Positions 38,997 through 51,802 of a DNA stretch of 64,000 nucleotides are shown here, piece by piece (the first letter of the stretch is position 1; each line of letters starts with the position of its first letter). Below the pieces are notes generated by a model. The model was not told the origin of the DNA, did not search any database, and saw only the letters and a program-made list of their open reading frames with translations. The DNA is taken from positions 372,001 to 436,000 of the forward strand of contig OU612075.1 in the NCBI GenBank assembly GCA_914767715.1, in the 5' to 3' direction. Position numbers and translations under genes: made by a program. The stretch comes from Membranipora membranacea. Lineage: Eukaryota > Bryozoa > Gymnolaemata > Cheilostomatida > Membraniporidae.

Positions 38997-40113
38997 CTGA
39001 CTAAATCTCTGCTCCACTGTACCGTGGGTAAAACATAAACTGATAACAGGCCTTGACATGAGATGTCCCATATAGTGGTCGACAAACAAGCCTAGTTAAC
39101 TTTATCATGAGTAAACAGAGTGAGCGGCTAATCAGATGTGCATTCCTCCAAAGGGTTACATACATGCATGGGCACTTGTCAAAGCTTGTCAAGACAGGCT
39201 TTGGCACCCGCTTCTACATGTCAGGTTAGAAACTGGAGCAATACTAAACTCAGCTAATGGACAGTATGGGAAAATAATCTCCTGTAAAATGGTAAAGTAG
39301 CAAAAAAACATTACTGAAACTAGCTTACCTTTATAAATTAAGTACTACACTTCATTGACCATCTACTTCTGCCGTAGCTGCATACTTATCTCAGTGATTG
39401 ATTACATGGGACCATTATCTATAACCTAGTCACGGGAATAATTACTATATAGCCTGATAAGAGATTTATTGTAAATAGACTCAGGTACCGTTGTACTTAG
39501 ATTGGAAAAACACATGCAAATCCCCGTATTTACATTCATTTGATTATTGTAGGTTTTCCTTAGGCTATGGAGAAATTATGGGACAGTGTTTACCAAATGT
39601 CATGAGTGTTGATAAAAAATTCTGTTCCACAATGCAAGTCGTTCTGGAAGAAGTGGGGGGGGGGGGGGGGCTGGAAATAGGACATAAATCAGTGATTAGT
39701 AAATAATAACATTTGATTCATAATTTATTATAATATTTCAATGTACGACTTTCAAGTAGATTACTTATTCCGATAAAACATCTATAAGAACTGTTCTCAA
39801 AATATAAGAAGCAAGTTTACAGCAAATAGTTCTATCGATATCAAATAATCCAATATTTTCAATAAGGCATAAAAGGACCTGTACTGTACAAAAAAATACT
39901 TTCCGAAGTTATACTGCAGGGTGACAGAAATTAAGCAAGACATCTTTCATAGCAAAAATCCCAAAATAACAGTGAATTTGACCAGATTCATTTACAAAAA
40001 TGCCCACATGTTTATATAAGATATAATAATAATAATGTCAGTGAGTGGATCAGTAGTTACGCATCTTAATTCAGGTCAATGTAGATCTATAGGACAAAGC
40101 CAAACGATGTCAA

Positions 40114-40161
40114 TGACTATCTGTGTCTATGACCATCTGTGTCTATGACCATCTGTGTCTA
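40114..40161. repeat. 16-bp tandem repeat, 3 copies
   Basis: Three copies of a TCTATGACCATCTGTG-like unit; the first is diverged. No gene is associated with it. Confidence 0.85.
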
Positions 40162-41036
40162 GCTTGGTTTAGATCATGTGGCAACTAATCAAATGTAAAC
40201 CAGAAACTGTCATTCCCAAAAAAAATTGAATAGGTTTACAGGAATAATAGCTAGTCTATAAAGGAGACCTACGCTTTCATATAAAGAATAAGAGCGGCTA
40301 TAGACCCTATAAAAGGAGGTCCAAAAGAAATATTTCTATAAAAATGTTCCAAAGGATGAGAAATTTTCACTATTTATTAGCCCTAAAAGATCCAGGGTAT
40401 CAGTAACGGTCATAACTTAGCGCTTCTGAGCTCAAACACAAAAGTATGATACCATTATAGTAATTGTGTAGTGCTGCAGTATAACATGCGTAAGAATGTT
40501 GACTAGAGGGGAGGCAATCCCAATTTTTCTGACATTGGATTTGATTTTCAAGAAAAAACATTATTACACACAAATATATAGCACAGAGACCCTTTTGGCA
40601 ATCAAAGTAACGATAAAAAAATATTTCAAAAAAGTTCAACCATATAAACTTATTGAATTTTTTTTGTAAAGACAGCTAAAAACAGAATCATAAGCAAACA
40701 ACAGTTCACAATACAACTATTGAGTTTGATATAGCATGATGTTTAGGACAAACTCACTGGATTTAGTTTATCCGCATTCAGAGTTACCCCTTCTGCTGAT
40801 AAACTACATACAATGCTTGTAGCTTATCAGTAGAAGGAAGCAGTGCTGAATGAAGGTGAATTGGATCTTAGCTGATTTTAGTTCTCACCTGTTTGATAAA
40901 AAAAAACTTTCAGTATTGAAGTAGGCTACTGGAAAATATGTCGTTTCTGGCCAAGGAGCCGGAAAGAAACATTATTATAACATTTGGCGTAGTAGACGTA
41001 CCTTTTAATACAAGATAAGACACACATGACTAAGAT

Positions 41037-41070
41037 GGCGGTGAGATGTTACGAGGCGGTGAGATGTTAC
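41037..41070. repeat. Two-copy direct repeat just inside an intron donor
   Basis: GGCGGTGAGATGTTAC occurs at 41037-41052 and 41055-41070, beginning about 10 bp into the intron after exon 41080-41170. On the sense strand each copy supplies an extra GTAACA donor-like site. Confidence 0.85.
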
Positions 41071-41079
41071 CAAGCATAC

Positions 41080-44000
41080 CTGTTACGTATTCCGTCTAAT
41101 AATCGAGGCCTCTCTCTCATATCACTGATATTATTCAGAGATGGATGCTGACGCATCATAGATAATTTACCTGCAAGACAAAAATGAAATAATTTACCTG
41201 CAATGCAGACATATAGCCAAATAAATATATGTCATAGCAAGACAATAAACTTCTCAAATAAATTTGCCTGGGCCACCTAAGACACTCAATAAAAACAAGT
41301 TTTTTATTTTTTTATTGTTTATGCTATAAAATTAGTTTAATCAAATAAAAGAATTTGGCATATTAGCAAGGGCTCAGCCAAATAGTCCGAAGACTAGAGT
41401 GACGGCTGTCCCGATGGTCACCCATGAAGAGCACCCACACAAGCCTATAAGTTGAAGCAAGAGTCAGCACAGCGCCCGCTGTCGAGCATAGACCCAAAGT
41501 TGCTCAACCAGATCGGACATGGGATTGTACCCAGATCCTGTCCAATCTTCCAAAAGGTACCTGTTGTACAGTTTCACACCTGTGTACAACAGGGACCTCC
41601 CATCCCTGTTGTTGTTAGCTTGAATTGTTTTTAGGGCTTCATCAAAATGGTAGTATGAAAGTTTGTTTAGTCAATCGAAATCAATCACACTTCTGTCAGT
41701 CAGATTCTTGGGATCTTGGACTTACTTTCAACATTGGCGAATTATGGTACAACTTGAAACAATGAAACTAGACCGAATTATTTATTTATGACTTACTGGA
41801 GAGACTTTGTATAGAAGACAGTGATAAGAATCGTTGAGTATTTAGGTTAGTTCTGATTGGACGCCTGCCCGTGTCGCTGCCTCGTCTCGGTCGAGGCCAG
41901 CTATAAGCAGCAATCTCCCCGAGACCAGGAGACATTGCACCATCTCCGTCTCCTCCCAGAGACTCTACGTCAACCTCCAACGGCTCTACGTCAAAATCCT
42001 CCTGAGAACGGATAATAATAATAATCAGCAACTCAAGTGTAAATTAAGGTAAGGTCTATTTGTTTGAAGGACTTTGTCTTCACCGATTACCTGATACTCC
42101 AATACATGGATAATAGAGAGTATGCGACATGAATGTAAAACAATACGAGATACAACAACTTCTCAGTTCAAGGGAAATCATCATCATCATCATTTGTTAA
42201 CGGGTTATATGGTATGACCACTACTATGGAACAGGAAACATTATACTCAATTATAAGAAGTTGTCTTTTCTATTATTATACGCTTATGTTAAAAGTGAGA
42301 ACAACAGGAAGCCAGGGACATGTCGAGATAACTTCATGTATTGGGAGAAGATTTTGATATTTTTAAATCTCTGTAATAACAGCATCTGGAAGACTAAGCA
42401 AAAAGGGTTAGGAAAATACAGATTAAATGAAATCTGTTATCTATCGTTTTGTAGTGCACCACCTTCCACATTATATTCTTTGACTATTCATTCAAGACAA
42501 TACTCACATCATCATCATCAGGGCAGAAGCTGCGATGCATGACTCTGAGAGGAGGCTCGGCCGGTTGTTTGAATGGCGAGGTTTGCTGTGACATCACAGG
42601 CTGCTCTGTAGTGGGAGTCTCTATATCCTCCTCAGCGGCTGAGTTAACCTCCACCACCATCGACGTGTCATCATCTGTGTCTCTGTGACGTGCGGCGAGC
42701 CTCTCTAAGGGAAGAGGTCGAGCTCCCGTCGCTAAGTCCAGAAGTGATAAGTCAACCTGTAACATGCACAGAGGAATAAGAGTGTGAATAATTGGGATAA
42801 ATTATGGAGGCTGTCTGAGCGGTGAGTGATATTATAATGTTTGACACCAATATTATAACCTACTACTACTACAATGTTTACTACAACTTATACAAGAACT
42901 TATTCTAAAACAGACTGAGGCAGACTTATGAAGATTCCACTGTGGGGGTTTTACTCTGTTTTTGAGGTTTTCACACAGCAAGTAGATAACTTATAAAGTT
43001 TTTTTTGTAATTCTCAGAGATGTTCACATCGATCAGTCAGAAGAGTCTATGAAGCTTGTGTGTAACAATGAGGCATGTTAACAACATTCCCATTGCAAAG
43101 GTACCTGACACTCCTAGGACCTGGGAGTAAGTCAAAGTGATCGAACTCCGCCCAGGTAGCTGGTGACATGGCGTTTTGTTACCAACTACATTACAGTCAG
43201 AAGGTGGTTGAAGATGGAATGCCTTTAAAGCAACTCAGGTAGAGTTAAAGCACTTAAAACCTACCTAGAAGCATGGTCTCAATATCATGTGAGAATTTTA
43301 ATTAATCTCACTGGAATTCCAGAACATTGCATTGTGGGATACTGATTGAGTTGGCCTACATTATTCTCTTGTATAGATACCTGATGTTGTGACTGTAGAC
43401 TCGTCTCCTCCGTGTCCATATCTGTATCACCTATCGAGTAATCAGAGAACCGAGACTCCTTCTCCACCAGATCATCCTCCACATCGGCTAGGTTAGCATG
43501 AGACTGAGAACCTAACAGACTAGGGGTGTCTCTCACTGACTCACACTCTACTATCAGGCTATCATCATCTCTGTCTGGTCGAGTTAACGATCTCAATACC
43601 TGCGTAAATATTATATAGATTAACTTGATAGTATATAATATAGTGAGCAGGTTTTCAGGCCTATGTACTGCTTCCCTCAGTCTGTTTATGGAGTAACCTG
43701 TTGCTGTGAGCAAATCTGTATATAGCCTCAGCGTCGTCTTTAAATTAATGATAAAAAATGACACTTAGTCATAGTCAGTTTAATTTAACTACATCCAGTG
43801 TTGACCTACCAGCCCACTGAAATCTGACTGCTGGATCTAACCAGTTATGCCATGATTAACATGAACATGAATAAGATCTTCCTTCCATGTCTCTATTATA
43901 CATATTAATCTCATCATCATTGCATTATTCTACATCATAGTCAACTAATGTGATGATTGCCCATATTCAGGCAGTCACAATGGGCTGACTATACACCGTA

Positions 44001-47000
44001 TAAGTACCTAATTCTCACAGAGCATACCAAAACTAAAGCTTTAAGGTGTAGGTAACTCCGAACCTACGTAAATTACCACAATTCAGAGGCCTCACTACTA
44101 TACTCAATATATGTAACACATGGTCTCATGTAGTCTGAGCCCCCCAGACTTTTGTCCCCCGGCCGACGCATGATCAGTAAATATATTGGGTAACTAGTAA
44201 AATAAGTACAAGGTGACTTACAGAGTTATAAGTTGTCAGAGTAGATAAATCATCTATAACTGTAGGTATTAGAGGCTGTGGATTATCACATGGTGGTACC
44301 GTGAGCGGTGAGGCGCGACCTATATTCTCTGGTCTCTGCTCCGGAGGAGGCTACAATAACAAACAAACATCATCAAATATTTATTATTATATCATATTTA
44401 TATATAATTACATAAACATATCTTTATTATCATACTGTATTTATATACAGTTGTATATTTACTTGTTACTTGTCCATGAGCTCTGAATATTGTGAAACAC
44501 TACCGTAGTGATATTGTTGTGGCTTTTGTCTATAATTGTTTTCCTTGAACAGGGGAAGATAATTCTTACATTGAAATGCTGCCCCAAAGAATATCACTTC
44601 ATTAAAGAGCTGAAATTCTGCTCAGATTGCTGGTAGTGGCATTCTATGATCAACCACTGGTCTGTCTGTGGCATTGATTGTGGTAGACAATGGAATGCCA
44701 CTACCGGCACCTCGGGCAAACTACATACACGGGATACACATTGGCGGTCCTAGTCATGCAGATCCCACAGTGAATATGGATTAAACTTAGAAAACATTAG
44801 AATGAGATAGAGCAGCTTTGATAGAATCAGATTCAAATTCCGAGGAAGCAAAGCATCCCTGTGAAGAGCAACTTCCACCACCGATATATTAGTATCATGC
44901 ATATAAGAAGCCCACAACCACCTCATTGCCCGTCCCTTCTAATGTTACCTGTGTATGATGAATATATGGCTGGGGCACCTAACATTCAAAATCAACCAAT
45001 CAACAATTATATCTGGCCGAAATAAACTAATAAATCTAGAGAAAACATACCCATTAAACGGTCAGACAGATGAAATGGCGGTACCTAGGTTCTTGTTATA
45101 TTTTTTGTTCATCACAAAAAGTTGTTGGCATATAATTATATATTCTCGTATTGTCATAGGCAAAATTTGGAATACTGCTATGAAGTTGATTTTCTTTTCA
45201 TTTCTAACTTAGCTTTCCTTTGAGTTGATATCAATCCAAATCAGCCTAAAACTTTTGAATTACTGGTGATTATGAAATACAGTACCGCAGAGATTGAGTT
45301 TAAAGTATAGGCTTTAGTTGAGTATTGGCATAGCTATTTTGTGGACGGCAAGAAAAGATTGCCTGCAAATGGCAAACTTGAATTCTGTTATCTTTTCCAT
45401 ATATAATATATTTATATTAAAATGATATTTGAAGTCAAGCTCGCCATTTGCAGGCAATATTGCCTTGTCGTTAAGAAAATGCTGTTGAATTGATAGAATA
45501 TTTTTGCTGGTGGGGGTAGACTGGGCGAATCAAGCGGTAAACCCTAGTGTATACTTACCATTTGAATACGAGATTTGAGATCATCCATCATGTGCTCATT
45601 GTTTAGCTGTGGCACTTGGTGGAATTCTCTACTCTGGTAAGGGGGCGGGTGGGCTGTCTCCTCTTCACTCATCTCAACACAATCATCATGTTCTACAGGC
45701 TCTCTTCCACCTGTCAACACAAACAAATAACTGTAATGTATCTAATGAGAACAGGTCAGCATTTATTTAATTTCTATGAAATAGACAAACTGTAGGGCGG
45801 CTGCCTGCAGTATGTCATCACTTCCTCTCAAGTACCTCCCCCCCCCCACTGCTAAGGGACAGATTCAAAATCAGATCCAGGCCTTATTCAGTTTGTGTAT
45901 ATCTGATCCTCTCAAGTAGAGTTTCATACACTTAGTATGATGTGAGTCATAACTGTTTGAATTAAGAATGTAGGTACAGTAAAGGTCTATTATATAATAT
46001 GATATCGACAAGTGATAAACCAGAGGACACCAGCCACTAAACTAGAACATCACAACCCAACACCACTACAGTCGTACCTGCTGCTCCTGTCGCAGGTAGT
46101 CCATTATCTACCCGATGTACTTGGTCTCCTGACTCGTATAAAGAGAATGTTAGATCCATCGATGTGAGGCTGTTAAACTTTCCCGAAGGATATCCCGGCG
46201 ATGTGCCTGAGGAGGCAGTAACGAACGATACGTCTACTCTGTGTCTGTCTAAGAACTCGTCCGGGTTTTCTATACCCTCCTGCCGAGCCAGATTACAAAT
46301 CTGTGAGGCATAGTGTCTCCTCAGCATGTCAACCTCAGCCTCACCTGTAGATAGTTATGCGATAAAGTTTGTACGTAAGTGTGTGAGTAAGTAATATTAA
46401 GGCATGTCATATGCAAAAAAAACAACATATAACATGTGTGGCAAAAAGGGCTGATAAAAGCATCTGTTGTAAGCCACAGAGCCTATTCTGTTCATTTTAA
46501 TATACGGTAGTTCTATCACAACTACCCTGATCGTATGTGAAGGAAATACAATTCAACCAGAATCCCCCTTAGTAAATTCATTATCAGTAAACTTGCTATC
46601 AATTCTTGTCAATTTCCCAAACTACGACCATTACATCAGCTTTGCAAAAGGTCAATAGGTCAATAGGTCATTTTTTCGATACTCCTGTTATTGCAAATTG
46701 TCCCAACAATCTTATTAAGAAGCTGACCGAAATTAATATGACATTAAGTACAAATGACTCATCAGAGTGGTGACCGGCCTATGATATGGCATCACACCAG
46801 TGACCATTCACTAATGTTTAACCAACATCCGCCCTGTTAATATATCATTTGTGTAAGTTTTGAAATGAGAACAGGACCTATTTTTTTGAAACACATGTTG
46901 TATGTTTAGTTCTCAGAAAGTGGGAGGTTAGATATACCATCTGTTTTATCTTGAGGAAATTGATCAATCCAAGGGGGTTATATTGATTGTCACACTCGAG

Positions 47001-49446
47001 GAATAAGGAATAGCAGCGAGTCACGGTCTCACTGTTATCTTAGATGAAGTCAATATAGTTCTTCATCAAGGAAGTTAATATATCACAGAGTAAGGATATT
47101 AAAACAAAATCTAGTTATTTTTAGTTATATGTCAAAATATCAGAGCAATTTATATCAGACATTTCTGATATAACAATAAGTCTGAAAACCAAATTAAAAT
47201 ATCTAAAAACGTGGATCAAAAGTATATCAAAACCTGATTTTCATAATGCTGACATATTGTTATTGCGTTGTACTTTCACATCCTAACTCACCTTGAAGTT
47301 TTGCTTTTTTGACCAGAAACTCGTGTTTCATGGCATCAATCCGAGCTTTAAAAGCAGCGAGCAGATTCTCGATCTGACATCTTTTCCTCTCCTGCTCCTC
47401 CCGGCCTTTTCTAGCGACAAGTTTTGATTTTATTGTGTTGACCAAACCGGTTCTCTTTAGTTTGGACGAACTCATCTCTTCAATGTTAAATCCATTCAAC
47501 ATCTGAAAACATAACAGTTTAGTTTATTGAAGCATTCAGTATCAAACATTGATAAAAACAAATGTGCTCAATGTTAAAATTATGTAGAAGCTACTAATAA
47601 AAATATAACAGGGTAGGGATGTGTAGCCTATCTGTGTTTTTGTTTGTAACATAACCTTACTACCTGAATAAGCATTTTTACTGGAGACACCAAAATTCAC
47701 TATACATTCACAGTTTTGCATCTAACAGTCATCTTATACGATACAATATATGAGATGTTCAGATGGTGCTGGTATAAGGTCACAAGGCAGGTCTAACAGC
47801 ATTCTGCGCATGCTCAGCTCTGGGCATGAGCTGATCTCTGCAAAATTGAGTCTCGGAATTCCGAGGCCATCTGATTGGCTACCTGCTCTGGTGACATACT
47901 CCCCAAAGCGTGCGGATTTGTTATTAATAGTTATCCTCTCTTGTCATTATTAGCTGATTTTGATTGACAGTTTATGCAGGGGGTATCCCATTTCCCCTTT
48001 CCAAAGTTGCAATCAGAACCCAATCTAAACTCATTGTTCTTGCACATGCGCAAATTCAAGTCACGCATGATGCATACTTAGCCTTACGACACCTGCTTTG
48101 TGGTAATGATAGCCTAGTTTATCAGTGATCTACATGCCCAGTCAGATCACGAGAGTCAGTATGGTCAAACAGTAGAAAAGTAAATGTCAACTTCTAAGTT
48201 CATTAAATTGAAAGTTACCTGCTGTGTACAATATATTGCTGTATGTTTGAGTTTACTACCACATAGTGAGAATATAGTGAGGGGTCACCTCTGAATCAGC
48301 AATACCCTCTCCTCTCAATCTACTGATCTTTCTACAGTTACCTATTTGAGACTTTGGAAGGTACGGGATATTGGTGGGGAGAAGTTTGTAATAATTGTTA
48401 CCAAATTAGTCATGTGAAAATAAGTTTAAAAAGAGGAATTGGGTATAGGCCTTCACAGGAGGAAAAGCTTTCCGTTTCACACTCTTGAAATAGGTTAATT
48501 TGACATTAGCTAACATTTACTCACCCTTATAAGTTTGCATAGACTCCCACCACAGCTACCCAAAATTAAGTGCCACCTAGCATTTAGTCAACACTCAACT
48601 AGCTATAGCTAAGATTGACTCCTACATAGTATAACATACCTACTTGGTCCACATACCTACCTTGATATAGCTTTTAACTCTGGGATACATGAGAGTCATG
48701 TTTTTGTCCAACCAACCAAATTTTCTGAGACTAAACCCGTGGTACTATTATATATCCTACCTTGATATAACTTTTGACATTGAGACTCCTCATCTCATCT
48801 CTATTTTCATATATTGGCACATATTTCTCGTTCCCCTTGTCATATATGCTGTGAGATAAAGCCTGATTATTCTGAAACACCCCCATAGGGTCTTCTAACA
48901 GGTCTTTAGTGATCAAAATAAACATCCATGAACACCTGGTAAATGAAACGAAAAAGCAAGACTATTTATTCGATAACAAATCACTTAATTCTCTCACGAA
49001 AACTTAAAGACTCCCAAAGACCAATGCATGTTATAGTCAGACAGTTACTTATGATAAAGTTATGTCAGATTCGCATGATAAAATACTCAATGCTCTTCTT
49101 GGTATGAATTATTGATGGTGGAAAAAGTGCCTTCCATAGGCCTAAGGGAAGTTAACCCTCATTTTCTGCACTATGATGTCACAGTATCCAGGAAGTGCTT
49201 GTTTCTTGTATTGCCGAATAAAAGCTTATCTGCTCACCGTTCAAGGGCGTCTTCCATAGAGTGAAACTTAGATCCAGTTGTGAAGTGTTCGGAGGTACTG
49301 GCTATTTTAATTTCTTCTCCCACAGGAAGCTCTAACAATAACTTCTGTAATTTTTCAACTAGCAGCTCCTCATGTCTCCCCTCATGATGGAATATTAAAA
49401 CATCAAACTGTTTATGGGGCATCGTCATAGCGGCACTTCCTGCCAT
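41080..49446 (-). CDS. TIR-domain protein with coiled coil and long acidic/Ser-rich tail
   Basis: Minus-strand exons in matching phase: 49238-49446 (ATG 49446), 48761-48935, 47292-47502, 46078-46344, 45559-45710, 44222-44350, 43381-43599, 42508-42756, 41797-42001, 41080-41170; about 635 aa so far, the end being unsettled. Residues 1-130 form a TIR domain: box 1-like KQFDVLIFHHEGRHEELLVE, then FTTGSKFHSMEDALERCSW, MFILITKDLLEDPMGVFQNN and KYVPIYENRD. The layout resembles TICAM2/TRAM. The position matching the SARM1 catalytic Glu is FQNNQ, so NADase activity is unlikely. Next comes a basic helix (EEQERKRCQIENLLAAFKAR, MKHEFLVKKAKLQGE), probably a coiled coil, then disordered Pro/Ser/Asp-rich sequence with acidic runs. 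Possible ends: NRYAW-stop after 41080, SSKLT-stop via 38911-38996, SSKS-stop at 41797 beside AATAAA, or in-frame splicing into the ABC gene. I infer an innate-immunity-type adaptor. Confidence 0.78.
44632..44705. repeat. Short inverted repeat, TIR-gene intron
   Basis: GGTAGTGGCATTC at 44632-44644 is complementary to 44693-44705. The roughly 48-bp spacer has no recognisable content. Confidence 0.7.
45358..45458. repeat. Inverted repeat in TIR-gene intron (MITE-like)
   Basis: ATTGCCTGCAAATGGC at 45358-45373 is complementary to 45443-45458. The similarity continues imperfectly outward (GACGGCAAG against CTTGTCGT). This is a foldback of about 100-130 bp with an AT-rich centre. Confidence 0.75.
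48661..48724 (-). CDS. Candidate alternative exon of the TIR gene, homologous to the end of exon 48761-48935
   Basis: This 64-nt minus-strand exon has acceptor CTCAG at 48725-48726 and donor AAG|GTAGG at 48659-48660. It reads KFGWLDKNMTLMYPRVKSYI then K. The neighbouring exon ends SLNVKSYIK|GTAGG, and the last 20 or so nt are nearly the same (GTTAAAAGCTATATCAAG against GTCAAAAGTTATATCAAG). Both exons start by completing the same Arg codon (CG|) and both end in phase 0. They are therefore interchangeable but cannot be used in series. Choosing this exon would delete the second half of the TIR domain. It may be a mutually exclusive exon or a decayed duplicate. Confidence 0.5.
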
Positions 49447-51802
49447 GATGTGTGACTGATTGTATCAGACCCACAAGTCAGTGATGTATATCAGTTTATC
49501 TGTAAGTTAGACGTGAGGCTCCTGGTGGTCTACACGCCGCTACAGACTGCAAACATACAAAGCATAGGTTTCAGTATCAAATAGGCCCTACAGAGCTGAG
49601 ATTTTGAATAACAACAAATCGCCTGAGGCAGCCATACTTAAAATTGTCAACAATGTAGTGAGTGGTCTCCGCAAAAAGTGCTATTAGACATTTGTATTTG
49701 ATATATCAAATATGCAAAATAACAGCCTCGAAGAGTCTTAAAATGAATTTTATGAAGACAAAGAAGTCCCATGAATGGTACAAGCATGTTTGTAGTCTTT
49801 CCTGTCTATTTCTGCATCAAACACTGAACTGTTGAGGTTGATGACGCCAAAAATATGCTTGAGTTGAGTACTCTCAGAGTCGGGGCCAATGGATGTACAC
49901 AAATTTACAACATCATCAAGTTAATCACTTGGAGGCTTGTTGAAGGGCCAGTGAAGCAGTGGTTGTCAATGAGTTACACAGTTAAATCTGAGACAGATCA
50001 TATCCAGATTTCGCAGAAGACAATAGAGTTGAGTAGGCCTAGATAAAAATAGTAAGAAGTAGATAGGAGATGCACTCCTTGGGTCGGGAGTCAGTTCATT
50101 GCACTCAGTCTCAGTGACTGAGTGATTATACTTTCAAGAACTTACTTGCTCAGCTCAAACTAATTGAGCTATTATTAATCACAGTTATTAAATATATAAG
50201 TGACATTTATTAATTGATTGTATACTACCTACTACTCCTAGTATAGCCTACCTTACCACCTTCAACTTAATCCAAACCGTCCACAAATTCATTGGTTGGT
50301 GGTAGACCTGTAATATTACTGTATAAGTCATACAAAACAGGAGAGAGAGAGATAGTATAATTCTTAGTGAACAATCTCACCTCACATGCTTCTCCACAAA
50401 ATTATGTTTCTTACAGCTGTATATGAGCAGGATATCTTACAATGTTGGAGGCAAATTGTAATTCCAAAACAAAAAAGCAATTATTCTTTTTCTGCAGGTG
50501 AAGAATAACCTTGACATAGTTTGTGTTTTAAACATATGCTCCTATTTATTCGGTTTCAATAATACTATATTGAATCAGTTTACAGACTTTTTGTAGGCAC
50601 AGCATGGTATTTCTTTGTGGGGAAATTGTTTGCTTGAGTTAGATCGCCAAAAAATAATCCAAGATATGTTTCCTGTCAAATCTCAAGTTTAAAAGAATCA
50701 CAAATGAATCGGACCAATTCAATTGGTATTGAATATTTGTGAGGCCCAAGTTCCTTCCATCATTACCCTAGATCAATATTGAATCCCTTTGCAGCTGTAA
50801 ACATATCACTGTCATATGCATGACAGTGGATTTTAAGGGAATTGGCCTGGACATAACATGGCAAATAGAATTGGCAGCAATGGCATGCCACTACTACCTA
50901 CATAGCCTAAAAGCCTTGACATGCTTGTCAAGACATGATAGCACAGGGCAAGGCAAGCATACAATGAGTAAGATTCAGATGAGGATGGATGGGACAATAT
51001 TATGATTAGATGGATTAGTGGAGCTTATCATTATCTGAGTTTCAAGATCCCCTTTTCAAATCTGTAACACAGACAAAATTAATCCTAATTTCAAACTGAC
51101 TAGGCTAGCTAGTGTAGAAATGGGAACACATTAAGGTTAAATTTTGAAGCTGATACTACCTTAGGCTTTAAGTTGATGTTAAAATCTTTAGACATTGTCC
51201 TATATGTATATTGGTATGATGGTCAGGATATCTATTTCGAGCTTTTCTCGTTGGTCTCTATCATCGGGTTCCAAACCAGCTCCACCTTGAAGATCAGTAT
51301 GCCTTACACTTTCAATGTCCCAGATGAGTGTATTTGTATCTACCTCTAGGTTCTGAGAAAATAGCAGATAACCACTTGGATCGAGACAACCAAAAGTCCA
51401 GACCAAAGTTTGAAAATAAAGTGTGCATATGATTCCCATGTATGTCTTAGCTTAGTTTAGCAATGATGTAACTTGCTGAGTGCTGGTAACATTTTGGCCA
51501 ACTATCCAATAACGCTTAAGAAAGATTAATCTTCAGAGCTTACACATCGGGTACCAGCAATCCACATGTTGAAATGAGTACTTTGAACAATCACCAAAAT
51601 ACAAAGATTGGTCGCATTTGTTATGTAAGAAATCCTAGGGATAACTTTTAATCTGTGTGTGAATTTAGGTATATCTATACAGTTTGCTTAAAAATATTTT
51701 ACATTTTAGGTATCACTCAACATAGTATCTCGCAATGTCCAAATCAGCCTGGTAAAAATCTCCTGTCACTAAGCTGTCCACTGCTATGTCATATTGACAG
51801 CT
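49447..51802. promoter_or_regulatory. Divergent intergenic region between the TIR gene and the DUF229 gene
   Basis: This 2.4-kb stretch lies between two head-to-head start codons and must hold both promoters. I see no coding exon of a known family, no tRNA and no clear mobile element. TATA-like AT-rich stretches are too common in this window to assign. Confidence 0.45.

Larger units (their letters stand above)
38312..41079. other. Region between the ABC NBD exons and the TIR-protein 3' exons
   Basis: This stretch is either intergenic, holding the ABC promoter and 5' UTR, or intronic if the two genes are fused. It contains one candidate coding exon (38911-38996), described separately, the 38441-38475 hairpin, a poly-G run near 39656-39671 and a small repeat at 40114-40161. 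No other exon is recognised. The first ABC exon could start at acceptor TTACAG (38312) or at TATGAG (38301). Confidence 0.5.

Noticed and set aside
39656-39671. Poly-G run, and poly-C runs near 4252 and 45840
   Set aside because: Ordinary homopolymers; a possible source of sequencing errors but not a feature.
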